NCBI RefSeq assembly: GCF_022640935.1
Contig: NZ_JALCCV010000005.1
Span: 1-64,000, forward strand
Length of the DNA stretch: 64,000 nt
Source of the DNA: Bifidobacterium sp.
Lineage (GTDB): Bacteria; Actinomycetota; Actinomycetes; Actinomycetales; Bifidobacteriaceae
Direction: 5' to 3'
Numbering within the stretch: position 1 is the stretch's first letter; each line of letters opens with the position of its first letter. The position numbers and the translations under genes were made by a program. A model generated the notes under the pieces. The model was not told the origin of the DNA and ran no database searches. It saw nothing but the letters and a program-made list of their open reading frames with translations. This document shows, piece after piece, positions 33,864-44,020 of the stretch.

Positions 33864-36245
33864 TCAGTCGCGCTCGATCAGTGCGGTGAGCGCCCAGAGA
33901 ATCGAGACGACATCGATGGCCTCCTGCAGGAAAGCACCCACGACCACCGGGATGAGATTGAAGGCGGCAGCGATCATGCAAAGGAAAGCCAGCGCGATTC
34001 CGGCGATGACGGCCTGCAGCATGACCCGTTTGGTGCGCCGTGCGATGGCGATGGCGCGAGGCACGGCAGTGATGTCGTCATGCATGATCACTGCCTGCGC
34101 CGACTGGGATGCGGCGGTCGACGTGCCATCGGTGATGGCCATGCCGATGTCGGCGGCAGCCAGCACCGGGGCGTCATTCACTCCGTCACCGACCATCATC
34201 GTGGTGCGCCGATCGGCTGGGCCGCCGCGCAACCGTGGACGGATTGCCGCAGCAAAGCCAAGGCTTTTAACCCGGATATTGCTACGCCTACTAATTCCAA
34301 CCCAGCCAAGTCCACGCCCGCCAAACCCAGCCTGTCCTTCTCCGCATCCACTGCCTTCAGCCCGATCCCCCTGCGCACCCGACTTTTCAGGTGCTGCGAC
34401 CGCCCTGAGCTTATCTTCCGGCAGCAGATCAGCGTGCACATCGGAGATGCCAACACTATCGGCAACGATTCTCGCAGAAGCCTCGTGGTCACCCGTGAGC
34501 ATAGTCAGGCGATCAATGCCAAGTGAGCGCAGCTGGTCCAAGGCTTCCCGGGCATTGACGCGCGGCACGTCCTTAAGCACGATGCGCGCAGCGAGATGCC
34601 CATTCACCGCTACATAGGTGATCATTTCATCGGGCGCCCGCTTGCCGAATTGCTCTGTTGGGAAAGCAGCGTCAGGACTGTTGATGCTGCCCGCCCTACC
34701 GGTGCCGGTAGGGCCGTGCATATAGGTATCACCAGTGCTGGCCTCAGAATTCTGCGGCGCAATCACGTAGTCGAAGCGACCGACGCGCACCGGCACGCCG
34801 TCGACCTCGCCGCAGACGCCGTTGCCTGCATCTTCGTTGACGTTCCTGACAGCTGGATAGCCGCGTGGCACACCATATCGGCCGCCGGTCTGTGCAATGA
34901 GCCGACGGCGAGCCTGACCCCCCGCCGCAGCGATGCCTTGGGCGAGAATATGCACGGAATAAGTCTCAATCGCGCCAGCGAGCGCAAGAATACGGTCTTG
35001 GACGGAACCACCGCGATCGCCATAATCACTGCCCGCGTCGCCAAATCCATCCGCAAGATCGACGCGCGCGACCTGGGGTGTTTTGACGGTCAGCGTGCCG
35101 GTCTTATCGAAGAACACATGAGTGACCTGGCCGAGGTTCTCGAGCACATCCTGCGTTTTGATGAGAATGCCGGATTTCGCCAAACGCCCGGTTCCGGCCA
35201 TATATGCCACGGGCGCCGCGATGAGCAGCGGGCAAGGAGTCGCCAAAACCAAGACTTGTGCAAACCGCGTGGCATTGCCTGACACTAGCCACGCCACGAC
35301 TGCGAGCGCTAGCGCGATGAGCGTGAAGGGCACAGCCAATCGGTCGGCGGTCCTCACCACGGCGGCGCGCGATCGCTTGGCAGAGGCGACCAGATCAAGT
35401 ATCCGCTGGTACTGCGAGTCGCGGGACAATTGGGTCGTGCGCATGGTCAGCGCGGACGAGCCGTTCACTGCGCCAGACATGACGCGCGCGCCGGCATGCA
35501 CCTCGCGCGGCATCGGCTCACCGTTGATGGCGCTCAGATCCAGCGTGGCCGAAACGCTGAGCAGTTCGCCGTCGACTGGCACCGTCTCCCCGGGCAGCAC
35601 CACCAGTACATCGCCAAGCCGGACTTCCTCGACCGGCAATGTGCGGAAATGCGATGCCCGCTGCGTCATCGCTGCCGCGCCTTCCTTCACGTCCACCACG
35701 CCTGCTCCGGCGACTGACCGAAATGCAACCCGATCTCCACCAGCCGCACTCGAACGCGAACCAATGCTTGAAGTCGTCGAAGCCTCAGGGCAAGGCGTCG
35801 ACTCGCTGGCTGCTCCCGGCCGCAGCCCGATGCCCGGCAAATCGATCATATGGGCATTGCGCGGCGCGGCACTTGCCAATGTGCTCAGGCTGCTTTCCGC
35901 CTTGGACTGCGCGTACTCCTCGATCGCCTCGCCCGACCAGACCATGAGCACGACGGCCCAGCTGGCCCAGTATTCCTGCACAGCGAGCGTCGACAATATG
36001 GCGAGAATGGCAAGCACGTCCACGCCGACGCGGCCGCTGCGCAAATCCCCAACCATGCCAACGAACGCATCCACGACAGTGTAAGCGACCAAAATAATGA
36101 CGAATACCTGCCCCAGCGAAGGGCTCGCAATACCGAGCCACGACTGCCACGGGCGCACGTCCCCCAGCACGGCGAGGGGCATCGCGCAGAGCACGGTTAT
36201 GGGAAGCAGTGGGACTCGTTTACTAAGGTCGATGGCGCCACGCAT
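33864..36245 (-). CDS. P1B-type heavy-metal-transporting ATPase
   Basis: The 793-aa pump has the P1B arrangement with six N-terminal membrane segments, the intramembrane metal motif TPCPLL, phosphorylation motif DKTGTLT near residue 380 and GDGVNDAPVL near the C-terminus, followed by two helices. It has no N-terminal CxxC metal-binding domain. The TPC form replaces the classical CPC and occurs in pumps of uncertain specificity. In the nucleotide-binding domain the usual HP dipeptide is HI (SVHILAQ). Two Gly/Ser-rich insertions (about residues 150-185 and 640-680) enlarge the cytoplasmic part. The ion transported is unknown. Confidence 0.9.
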   Translation of the reverse strand: MRGAIDLSKRVPLLPITVLCAMPLAVLGDVRPWQSWLGIASPSLGQVFVIILVAYTVVDAFVGMVGDLRSGRVGVDVLAILAILSTLAVQEYWASWAVVLMVWSGEAIEEYAQSKAESSLSTLASAAPRNAHMIDLPGIGLRPGAASESTPCPEASTTSSIGSRSSAAGGDRVAFRSVAGAGVVDVKEGAAAMTQRASHFRTLPVEEVRLGDVLVVLPGETVPVDGELLSVSATLDLSAINGEPMPREVHAGARVMSGAVNGSSALTMRTTQLSRDSQYQRILDLVASAKRSRAAVVRTADRLAVPFTLIALALAVVAWLVSGNATRFAQVLVLATPCPLLIAAPVAYMAGTGRLAKSGILIKTQDVLENLGQVTHVFFDKTGTLTVKTPQVARVDLADGFGDAGSDYGDRGGSVQDRILALAGAIETYSVHILAQGIAAAGGQARRRLIAQTGGRYGVPRGYPAVRNVNEDAGNGVCGEVDGVPVRVGRFDYVIAPQNSEASTGDTYMHGPTGTGRAGSINSPDAAFPTEQFGKRAPDEMITYVAVNGHLAARIVLKDVPRVNAREALDQLRSLGIDRLTMLTGDHEASARIVADSVGISDVHADLLPEDKLRAVAAPEKSGAQGDRAEGSGCGEGQAGFGGRGLGWVGISRRSNIRVKSLGFAAAIRPRLRGGPADRRTTMMVGDGVNDAPVLAAADIGMAITDGTSTAASQSAQAVIMHDDITAVPRAIAIARRTKRVMLQAVIAGIALAFLCMIAAAFNLIPVVVGAFLQEAIDVVSILWALTALIERD

Positions 36246-36697
36246 CGTTTCTCCTTACGCTCGCATACGGGCCGCACGCGGCAAAGCGCGCGGCACTGCA
36301 TTCACGCCTTGTTAACCCACCGGGAGGCTTTCGAAAGAATGCGTCACGATACACGGCGTAAAGATAGACATATTCAGTTATGACCCAACAAATACAACCA
36401 ACATCAGCCGTTTGGATGGCTGCCCATCATGCTAGCAACAGGTCGCAGACAAGCGGTTCTTCACGTCTGAGCACGTCGATCCAAGTTGCATGTGATTGCT
36501 GCAAGTGCGCAGGCACAACACCTGTTTTCCCACCGCGTCGCATTTACATCCCACACGTGTATGCCGTCGCATCACGCAACAACGCGCACATGACAGGAGG
36601 CGATCCGGCTCTGTCATGCCACAGGCACCACGAGCTCATCGTCTGCAGTGCATTGCATTGGTTGTCGAGAGACGCGGGCGGCCGCATGCGGGCTGAT
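36246..36697. other. Spacer between metal ATPase and htrA genes
   Basis: No supported gene is present in this 452-bp gap. It should contain the promoter of the metal ATPase and the end of the htrA transcript, both on the minus strand. No clear motif was found. Confidence 0.4.
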
Positions 36698-38809
36698 TTA
36701 CCACTGTCCGAAGGGATCGGTGAAACCGTTGCCATCGCCATTATCATTGCCGCTGTCTCCATCGCCGTTGTCATTATTATTCTGGCTGTTGCTGCTTCCC
36801 GACTGGGAGCTGGTGGAAGCAGTCTCCTGCTGGTCGAGCGTCACGTCGACGTCGATGGTTTTGGAATCGCGCACGATGGTGAGCTTCACCTTGTCGTTCA
36901 GAGCCGATGCGCGGACATAGCCCAGCAGCGAGTAGGTGTTGTTTACTGCCTGATCGTTGAAGGCGACGATGGTGTCGCCGACCTTCAGACCCGCCTTGTC
37001 GGCAGAGCTACCGGAGACCACGCTGGCGATCTTCGTCCCGCCGCGGGTCACGCCGTCGGCCTGTGCGGTCGCGTCCGAAATGGTCACGCCGAGTTGCACG
37101 TGCTTGACCGAGCCATTGTCGATGATCTCCTGCGACACCCGTTTGACCAGGTTCGCAGGGATCGCGAAGCCGATGCCGATGGATCCCGCCTCCGAGCTGG
37201 TCGTGGCCGTCGAAGCGATCGAGGAGTTGATGCCGATCACCTTGCCGGACGCGTCAAACGTCGGGCCGCCGGAATTGCCGGGGTTGATGGCCGCGTCGAT
37301 CTGGACGGCGTTGGTCACGATCTGCGTGTTGCTGCTGTCGTCGGAGACGGAAACCGGTCGGTTGAGGGCCGAGACGATGCCAGTCGTGGCCGTGTCGTCG
37401 TAGCCGAGCGGATTGCCGATGGCCATGACGCCCTGACCCACGGCGAGAGAATCGGAATCGGCGAACTCCACTGGTTTGAGATTACTCGGCGGATTGTCGA
37501 GCTTGATGACCGCAAGGTCAGTGGTGGTATCGGTGCCGACAACCTGGGCCGTATATATCTGCCCGTTCGCCAGCGTGACTTGGATCTGCCGTGCGCCCGA
37601 AATCACATGGTTGTTGGTGACGATGTGACCTTTGGTGTCCAAAATCGCGCCCGAGCCTTTCGCCACTCCGCCACTCACCTGCGTCTGGATGGCGACGACC
37701 GAACCGGAAACCGCATTGGAGACAGCGGTCCAGTCAGCGGCTGTGCCAGACTCCAGCGGCGCGGTGCCGCTGCTGGATTGACTCGATCCGACGCTGCTCA
37801 GTGAGCTGGTGCTGGCAAACTTAACCCAGCCGTTCGTCGCCGCCGCGTAACCGATCCCCAAGCACAGCGCCGCGGAAACCAGCGCGGCGACGACCGCGAC
37901 CACGATCGCATTCACGGGGCGATTCGGAGCCATAGCCCTCGGGGTTTGGTTGTTGGCGAATGGGCCTTGCGGCGGGTAGCTTTGGCCTTGCGGCGCCTGC
38001 TGACCTTGCGCAGGGTTACCGGGATTATAGCTCTGCTGTCCCTGCGATCCTTGCTGGCCGTTGGCGAATCGCGCATTCGGTCGCTGTCCGCCCGGGTTGA
38101 AAAAGGGATTCGCGCCGAAATAGGGATTGCGGTTCCCTTGTTGCCCTTGCTGGCCATTAGCGGATTGGCCGTCGGACTGCCCATTATCTTGCTGCGCATT
38201 GGATTGAGCGCCGGAAGCAGGGCCGTTGCCAGAGCCGTACGCGCCATATTCGGGTTGCGAGTTATTGCCATAAGGAGCGCCGCCGTAAGGGCTCCCGCTA
38301 TTAGCGGCATTCACGTTGCCGGCATCGCTATTGCCGTTCTGCGGCTGCGGAGGCACCGGACCGTATGCGCCATATTCGGGAGCCGGACGATACAGCGGCG
38401 CTGTTGGCTGCTGCGCGCCTGATCCCGTCGTCGGAATCTGTGTGGTCGCCTGCCCGGAAGAAGCGGCGGCCGCGGGGATGCCCTGTTCGATCACAGCCGT
38501 TTGGCTGGGATCATCACCGGCATCACTGTCGGTATCGCCATTATGATCATCATTCTGCGGATCGGAATCCTGCGCATATGCCTGATCCTGCGCCTGATCC
38601 GTTGAAGGCTCTGCATCATTCGAGTCGAGCGATCCGAGCGGTTGCAGCGAGATCGTCGGCCGATCTTCCTGAGCCTCATGCTGCAGGTCGCGCGAGTCCT
38701 CTTTGGGCCCGTTCCAGCCTTCGGCCCCCTCATGCGAGGGATTGTCATGCTCCTCAGCACCATTCTGGGCGTTCTGGGCATTCCAGTCGCCGTCATGTTC
38801 TTCAGCCAT
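36698..38809 (-). CDS. htrA: HtrA/DegP-type membrane-anchored serine protease with PDZ domain
   Basis: The 703-aa protein has a long Gln/Asn/Gly/Pro-rich cytoplasmic N-terminus (residues 1-300, with YGAYG-like repeats), one membrane helix (VVAVVAALVSAALCLGIGYA, about 305-330), and an extracellular trypsin-like domain with the triad His in TNNHVIS, Asp in TTDLAVIKLD and Ser in NPGNSGGP. A PDZ domain follows (KVGDTIVAFNDQAVNNTYSL) and the protein ends in an Asn/Gly/Asp-rich tail. It is a stress protease of the S1C family acting outside the membrane. The start at 38809 follows AAAGGAGCAGCG. Confidence 0.93.
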   Translation of the reverse strand: MAEEHDGDWNAQNAQNGAEEHDNPSHEGAEGWNGPKEDSRDLQHEAQEDRPTISLQPLGSLDSNDAEPSTDQAQDQAYAQDSDPQNDDHNGDTDSDAGDDPSQTAVIEQGIPAAAASSGQATTQIPTTGSGAQQPTAPLYRPAPEYGAYGPVPPQPQNGNSDAGNVNAANSGSPYGGAPYGNNSQPEYGAYGSGNGPASGAQSNAQQDNGQSDGQSANGQQGQQGNRNPYFGANPFFNPGGQRPNARFANGQQGSQGQQSYNPGNPAQGQQAPQGQSYPPQGPFANNQTPRAMAPNRPVNAIVVAVVAALVSAALCLGIGYAAATNGWVKFASTSSLSSVGSSQSSSGTAPLESGTAADWTAVSNAVSGSVVAIQTQVSGGVAKGSGAILDTKGHIVTNNHVISGARQIQVTLANGQIYTAQVVGTDTTTDLAVIKLDNPPSNLKPVEFADSDSLAVGQGVMAIGNPLGYDDTATTGIVSALNRPVSVSDDSSNTQIVTNAVQIDAAINPGNSGGPTFDASGKVIGINSSIASTATTSSEAGSIGIGFAIPANLVKRVSQEIIDNGSVKHVQLGVTISDATAQADGVTRGGTKIASVVSGSSADKAGLKVGDTIVAFNDQAVNNTYSLLGYVRASALNDKVKLTIVRDSKTIDVDVTLDQQETASTSSQSGSSNSQNNNDNGDGDSGNDNGDGNGFTDPFGQW

Positions 38810-39060
38810 CGCTGCTCCTTTGAATCGGTTGCGATATCCGATGGCCGTTCGGCCATACCGTCGCGGTTCATCGCTACATAAGAGTAAAGATAGTTGTTCT
38901 GGAAGTTCTCTGAATGTTTGTTGGAAGAAATGCGCCAATCCCCAACATGTTCTCCGAACTGGACGCACTCGGCGGCTATTGCCTTGCGCTTTTACACGAA
39001 ATCCACGACCCGTCGCCCATCCCACGGCGCTGCGGCAGGGCTTCGCCTAGAGTGAACGAT

Positions 39061-40362
39061 ATGACCAGTCTTCTTGAGCGCTCTAGTGGAGCGCGGCCAG
39101 ACCAGCCCGGCAACCGCGACGCCTTCGGCTTCGAAACGACCACGCGCCTGCCCGGTTCGGCCCGAGGCAAGGGACGAGGTGGAGCCCGGTACGGCCGCAC
39201 CGGCGTTATTCATACCCCGCATGGCGACATCAAAACCCCAGCGTTTGTGCCCGTAGCCACACAGGCTGCAATGAAAGCCGTTTTGCCCGAACAGATGCGC
39301 GAGCTCGGCGCACAATGCTTACTGTCCAACGCGTTCCACCTCTTCGAGCGCCCCGGCGAAGACGTGCTTGACGAGGCCGGCGGTCTTGGCCAGTTCATGA
39401 ACTGGGATGGGCCGACGTTCACCGATTCCGGCGGATTCCAAGTGCTTTCATTGGGAGCGGGGTTCAAAAAGACCCTCGCGATGGACGTCAAGGGCATGAA
39501 GTCTGATGACGTGATTGCCAAAGGCAAGGAGCGTCTGGCTTTCGTGGACGAGGACGGCGTGACCTTCAAATCTCCGCTCAACGGCTCAGAGCATCGCTTC
39601 AGCGCCGAGATCTCGATGGGCATCCAGCATAAGATCGGCGCGGATATCATGTTCGCCTTCGACGAGCTGACGACGCTGATGAACACGCGCGGCTATCAGG
39701 AGCGTTCGGTCGAGCGCACGTTCCGTTGGGCCCGGCGCTGCGTCGCCGAACATCAGCGACTGACTGAGACTCGCATCGGCAAGCCGTATCAGGCGCTCTA
39801 CGGGGTGGTGCAAGGCGCGAATTACGAGGACCTGCGGCGCCACGCGGCGCAGCAGATTGCCTCGCTTGATTTCGATGGCGTCGGCATCGGCGGGGCCATT
39901 GAGAAGCGCGTGATCGGCGACACCTGCGCCTGGATCTGCGACGAGATGCCCGAAAGCCGCCCCCGGCATGTGCTCGGCATCGCCGCCGTGGACGATATCT
40001 TCGCCTGCGTGGAGAACGGCGGCGACACCTTCGACTGCGTCTCTCCTGCGCGCACCGGTCGCAACGGCGCGATCTACACGCGTGACGGCCGCTACAACAT
40101 CAAGCGTGCCGCCTACAGGCACGATTTCGAACCTCTCGAAAAAAACTGCACTTGCTACACGTGCACGCATTATTCGCGCGCCTACGTCGATCATCTGTTG
40201 CGGGCGCATGAGCTGAACGGCTTCACCCTGGCCACGATCCATAACGAGCATTTCTTCGTGAAGTTGCTTGACGACATCCGCATCTCGATCGACGGCGGAT
40301 ACTTCGATGAATTTCGCGACGAGTCGCTCGCGCGTTTCTACGCCAACGGCAGCCGGGGGTGA
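39061..40362 (+). CDS. tgt: tRNA-guanine transglycosylase (Tgt)
   Basis: The 433-aa enzyme exchanges guanine-34 of tRNAs with GUN anticodons for a queuosine precursor. The active-site motif TDSGGFQV is near residue 122, the GVVQGANYEDLR segment near 250, and the zinc site CTCYTC..H..H near residue 362. It has about 45 extra N-terminal residues, mostly Arg/Gly. It is divergent from htrA across 250 bp. No queuosine biosynthesis genes (queC, D, E, F) are in this window, so the precursor source cannot be judged. Confidence 0.95.
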   Translation: MTSLLERSSGARPDQPGNRDAFGFETTTRLPGSARGKGRGGARYGRTGVIHTPHGDIKTPAFVPVATQAAMKAVLPEQMRELGAQCLLSNAFHLFERPGEDVLDEAGGLGQFMNWDGPTFTDSGGFQVLSLGAGFKKTLAMDVKGMKSDDVIAKGKERLAFVDEDGVTFKSPLNGSEHRFSAEISMGIQHKIGADIMFAFDELTTLMNTRGYQERSVERTFRWARRCVAEHQRLTETRIGKPYQALYGVVQGANYEDLRRHAAQQIASLDFDGVGIGGAIEKRVIGDTCAWICDEMPESRPRHVLGIAAVDDIFACVENGGDTFDCVSPARTGRNGAIYTRDGRYNIKRAAYRHDFEPLEKNCTCYTCTHYSRAYVDHLLRAHELNGFTLATIHNEHFFVKLLDDIRISIDGGYFDEFRDESLARFYANGSRG

Positions 40363-40457
40363 ACGGGAAACCATCATGCGCGATTCCGGCGTCGCGTGTC
40401 GGATAGGATTATGCCGCAAGAGACTTAACACAGTTCGCACGAGGAAAGGCGGGAATC

Positions 40458-41312
40458 ATGGATTTGCACGGTCTGCATAATCCGCACGGTGTTCCCGACC
40501 CGCACAATCTCTCGGATTTACACAATTTTTCTGACCTGCAGAATGTGGTAGCCGAGCGCCATTCCGTGCGAATGTACACCGACGAACCGGTGGATGATGA
40601 GTCACTGGCAACGATCAAAGAAGAAATCGCAGTCTGCAATGCCACATCCTGTTTGCATATTCAGCTGGCCAACGGCTTGGCCGACGCATTCTGCGGCTAT
40701 CCGACCCATTACGGCAGATTCAGCGGGGTCCATAATGCCATCGCTCTGATCGGCGCGGGCAGCAGTATCCCTGATCTGGGCACATCGGCGAGTGCGGCTT
40801 CGCATGCGCAGGCTCATGATGCTCAAATTCACGCCCGTCAAACGACGACCGGCACGGACGAAACCGCCCTCCAAATCAAGGTCGGCTACTATGGCGAATT
40901 GCTGTCCCTGCGTATCGTTCACCTCGGCTTGGCAACCTCGTGGGCGGTGCTGGACAACGCGGTCGACGGCTGGTGGAGCCTCGGCGATGGCGAGCATGTG
41001 ATCTGGATCCTGGCTTTCGGCCACCCTGCACGACCGGGCGCGAAACATCATACGAAGCCGATGGAGCAGCTGCGCAAGCTGCCCGAAGGCATAGAGGCCT
41101 CGCAGGCGCCAAAGTGGTTCATTCGCGGCATGCACGCGGCGATGCTGGCGCCGACTTCACTCAGCCAACAGCCGTTCATCATTGAGCTGCACGGCGACGA
41201 TACCGTCAGCGCCCAGGCCACCGAAGGCCTCTTCGCCCACGTCGGCCTCGGCTGCGCGATGTGCAACTTCGAAATCGGAGCATATCCGCATCACGTCGTT
41301 TGGCGGCAGTAG
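40458..41312 (+). CDS. Nitroreductase-like protein
   Basis: The 284-aa product has the nitroreductase N-terminal pattern VVAERHSVRMYTDEPVDDE (near residue 33) and the segment FIRGMHAAMLAPTSLSQQPF near residue 225, which matches the FMN-binding PTSxNxQP region of nitroreductases in displaced order. It resembles the TM1586-like nitroreductase group of Firmicutes and bifidobacteria. An N-terminal run of HxLxNPH-like repeats (MDLHGLHNPHGVPDPHN) is unusual. Cofactor and substrate are unknown. A GAAAGGCGGG site lies upstream. Confidence 0.72.
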   Translation: MDLHGLHNPHGVPDPHNLSDLHNFSDLQNVVAERHSVRMYTDEPVDDESLATIKEEIAVCNATSCLHIQLANGLADAFCGYPTHYGRFSGVHNAIALIGAGSSIPDLGTSASAASHAQAHDAQIHARQTTTGTDETALQIKVGYYGELLSLRIVHLGLATSWAVLDNAVDGWWSLGDGEHVIWILAFGHPARPGAKHHTKPMEQLRKLPEGIEASQAPKWFIRGMHAAMLAPTSLSQQPFIIELHGDDTVSAQATEGLFAHVGLGCAMCNFEIGAYPHHVVWRQ

Positions 41313-41435
41313 CGATAGGGCCGGAATCTGCGTTAGCGGGATCCGTCCAAGGCGGTTTTTTGCATCCGCGTTCACGCTTCGGCGACACTCCGAATTGCGG
41401 TCGTACCGCGCACGTAGTAAGTTAGCTGTTTGTCT

Positions 41436-41518
41436 GCGAGTATGGCGGAATGGTAGACGCGCTATCTTCAGGTGGTAGTGAGCGAATGCTCGTGGGGGTT
41501 CAACTCCCCCTACTCGCA
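41436..41518 (+). tRNA. tRNA-Leu (anticodon CAG)
   Basis: Acceptor GCGAGTA pairs with TACTCGC at 41511-41517. The D arm (GGCGGAATGGTAGACGC), anticodon stem CTATC/GGTAG with loop TTCAGGT (anticodon CAG), a long variable arm (GAGCGAATGCTC) and the T arm GGGGGTTCAACTCCCCC are all present, as in class II tRNAs. CCA is not fully encoded (ACCG). Confidence 0.95.
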
Positions 41519-41529
41519 CCGGTGATTAA

Positions 41530-41568
41530 GCCCTCGGATCTTTGAAATGCCAACGATCCGGGGGCTTT
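41530..41568 (+). terminator. Terminator after tRNA-Leu
   Basis: CCCTCGGATC pairs with GATCCGGGGG across a 14-base loop that contains GCCAAC, and a T4 run follows. Confidence 0.75.
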
Positions 41569-41690
41569 TGCCTACCCCGTAACTGGCCTCGTGCCAACAA
41601 TGTGCCCGCGGCATGGGTATGCACGGCAGTCCGCCCATGATTCATTCAGGCCATGGCTCAGCTCGTGCGGAGCTCCTCTGTTGATTTGTC

Positions 41691-42845
41691 TCACTCATAT
41701 GTGCCTTTGCGCAGGATCTTGCGGTCGGTCATCATCAGCTCGCCTTTGGCGATAACGGTTTCGAGTGTCAGCTCCTCGTTGGTGTCGAAGAAGAGCAGGT
41801 CGGCGTCGAGCCCTTCGGCGATCCGGCCTTTGGCGGGCAGGGAGAAGGAGCGAGCCACATTCGAGGTGAAGAAGCTCAGGGCTTGCGGCAGACTGAATTC
41901 GCCAGAAGCAACAAGACGCTGGAATTCGCTGTGCATGCAATCCATTGTGAGCACGCCGATGCTCAGCAGGTTGCCCGCCGGGTCATATGTAGAGGTGCTG
42001 CCATTGGCATCAGAGCTGATGGTGATCTGGTCGAGCGGCACCCCTTGACTGCGTGCATCCTGAATGGCTGCGCATACGCTGCGCTCTTCGCGATCGGAGC
42101 ATGACAGGTCGATGAAGCCGCCCAGCTTCGCGTATTCGAAGGCCTGCTGCAGCAGCGGCTGGATGCGGTTGACGTGCGTGGGGTGGATGGTTTTGGCCGG
42201 CAGGCTCGTCTCACGCACGGCACGCAGGACGAGGTCGAGTCCAAGCGGGTCCTCGCCCATATGAGCCAAGATGACGCCGGCCTTGTCGGCGAGCATGCCG
42301 GCGATGCGGGCCTGCGATGCCAGCCGCAACAGCTCCTCGTAGGTCACGAAGGAGCCGCGGTGGTCGGAGAGCGCCAGCTTCACGCCGATGACCTCGTCGA
42401 TGAAGGTGATGTCGTCGGCCACGCTGCCGGTGATCGTCACCGAGGGGTAGCTGTACGACCCGGTGTACATATAGGCCGTGATGCCTTCTTTGTTCAACGC
42501 CCGAACTTTGGCGTAGACGCCGCGTGGGGTTCGCGTAATGCCGTTCGTGCCCAAGAGCCCCATGCATGTGGTGACGCCATTGCGCACGAATTCGGAAAGC
42601 ATCACCTCGGGCGCCATGGTGTTGAATCCGGATTCGCCGCCGCCGCCGACCACATGCACATGGTTGTCGATGAAGCCTGGCGCCACGATGCGCCCGGCTG
42701 CATCGACGACTTGCAGATCAGGGAACGCGCCAGCGGGAAGCGTGATCTTGTCGGCGACGCGCAGGATCTTGCCGCCCGCGATGAGGATGTCGTGCAGTCC
42801 TAAATCTTTCGGGGCGTACACATGGGCATTAGTAACCAGAATCAT
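41691..42845 (-). CDS. iadA: Isoaspartyl (beta-aspartyl) dipeptidase
   Basis: The 384-aa amidohydrolase hydrolyses beta-aspartyl dipeptides formed in damaged proteins. Metal ligands and family motifs are visible: NHVHVVGGGGE near residue 62, the bridging Lys in DEVIGVKLALSDHRG near 158, HMGED near 195, HPTHVNR near 222 and the catalytic Asp in SSDANGS near 280. E. coli IadA has the same motifs and about 390 residues. The start at 42845 gives the typical N-terminus. It lies 256 bp downstream of a peptide importer in the same direction, which suggests that imported peptides are its substrates. Confidence 0.93.
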   Translation of the reverse strand: MILVTNAHVYAPKDLGLHDILIAGGKILRVADKITLPAGAFPDLQVVDAAGRIVAPGFIDNHVHVVGGGGESGFNTMAPEVMLSEFVRNGVTTCMGLLGTNGITRTPRGVYAKVRALNKEGITAYMYTGSYSYPSVTITGSVADDITFIDEVIGVKLALSDHRGSFVTYEELLRLASQARIAGMLADKAGVILAHMGEDPLGLDLVLRAVRETSLPAKTIHPTHVNRIQPLLQQAFEYAKLGGFIDLSCSDREERSVCAAIQDARSQGVPLDQITISSDANGSTSTYDPAGNLLSIGVLTMDCMHSEFQRLVASGEFSLPQALSFFTSNVARSFSLPAKGRIAEGLDADLLFFDTNEELTLETVIAKGELMMTDRKILRKGTYE

Positions 42846-43101
42846 ATTCAGCTCTTTTCTTCCGATACGGCCGGAGGACGCGTTCGGATATTGCAATCGG
42901 ACAATGCGGTTGGGCGGCGCGCAACCCGTCCACGCCGCAGTCTTCACACGACTGTATCGGACTTTGCGAAACTGTGCGCGACTTCGGGCGTCGCCACCCG
43001 TGTCGCCTCATGGGATTTTCTCTTGCAGGTCCGGTCTCGCAGTGACCCGTCACAATCAAATGAATCGTGGATTCCATACCGTGCCGCCTGCCCAGTAGCC
43101 C

Positions 43102-43962
43102 TTACTCCTCCATCAGCTGCAGTTTCTCATCGCGGTAGATGTACTTCGCCTTGCTTTCGAAGGGATTGTCGACCGGGATGGCGGAAATGAGCGCCTTGGT
43201 GTAGTCATGCTGCGGATTCGCGTAGATCTGCGCGGCGGGCCCGACCTCGACGAATTGGCCGAAATGCATGACCGCAATATCGTCGCAGAAGTAGCGCACG
43301 ACATTCAGATCATGCGAAATGAACAGATACGTCAGTCCGAATTCGCGCTGCAACCGGTTGAGCAAATTGAGGATCTGCGCCTGCACCGATACGTCGAGCG
43401 CCGAAACCGATTCGTCCAAGATGACGAGTTTGGGCCGCAGGATGATTGCGCGGGCGATATTGAGCCGCTGCAGCTGGCCGCCGGAAAACTGGTGCGGGTA
43501 GCGGTTCAGGCTCCCCCGCTCCAAACCCACGGTGTCGAGCATGAGCTCGATGCGCTGCCGGCGTTCTTTGCCGGATATCGGCACCTTGTGAATGGCGAAT
43601 GGCTCCTCAAGTGAATAGGATATCGGCTTACGAGGGTCGAGCGTGCCATACGGATTCTGGAATACCATCTGCATCGCGGAACGGCCCTTGCGCACAGCTT
43701 TCTTGTCACGCCTGGTGATGTCCTGCCCATCGAACACAATTTCGCCCTCATCCGGCTCGATCAGCTGATCGACAAGCCTGGCGATAGTGGATTTGCCGCT
43801 GCCTGATTCGCCCACAATGCCGAAGGTCTTGCCGCGTCCGATCGAGAAATCCACGGATTTCACCGCCTGGACAGCTGCCCTGTGCCCGAGGCCGAGAAAC
43901 CCTTTCTTCATGAAGGTCTTCTTCAGCCCGGTCACCTTTAACACCGTCTCATGCTCGTTCAC
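43102..43962 (-). CDS. Peptide ABC transporter ATP-binding protein (OppF/DppF type)
   Basis: The 286-aa ATPase has Walker A GESGSGKST near residue 42, signature FSGGQLQRLNIARAI near 150 and Walker B LVILDESVSALDVSVQ near 172, with the C-terminal oligopeptide extension (QHDYTKALISAIP). A GTG start at 43962 is preceded by a perfect AGGAGG at 43969-43974; the frame upstream lacks such a site. It is the last transporter gene of the cluster and probably pairs with the other ATPase to energise the permeases. Confidence 0.93.
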   Translation of the reverse strand: MNEHETVLKVTGLKKTFMKKGFLGLGHRAAVQAVKSVDFSIGRGKTFGIVGESGSGKSTIARLVDQLIEPDEGEIVFDGQDITRRDKKAVRKGRSAMQMVFQNPYGTLDPRKPISYSLEEPFAIHKVPISGKERRQRIELMLDTVGLERGSLNRYPHQFSGGQLQRLNIARAIILRPKLVILDESVSALDVSVQAQILNLLNRLQREFGLTYLFISHDLNVVRYFCDDIAVMHFGQFVEVGPAAQIYANPQHDYTKALISAIPVDNPFESKAKYIYRDEKLQLMEE

Positions 43963-44020
43963 GCCAAACCTCCTGTGCAATGCCCGTAATTCCCTATGTT
44001 TGCGCTGCCCATCCGACCAT

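Noticed and set aside
36380..37804. Large plus-strand protein opposite htrA
   Set aside because: It is the antisense reading of the HtrA gene, whose catalytic motifs are on the minus strand.
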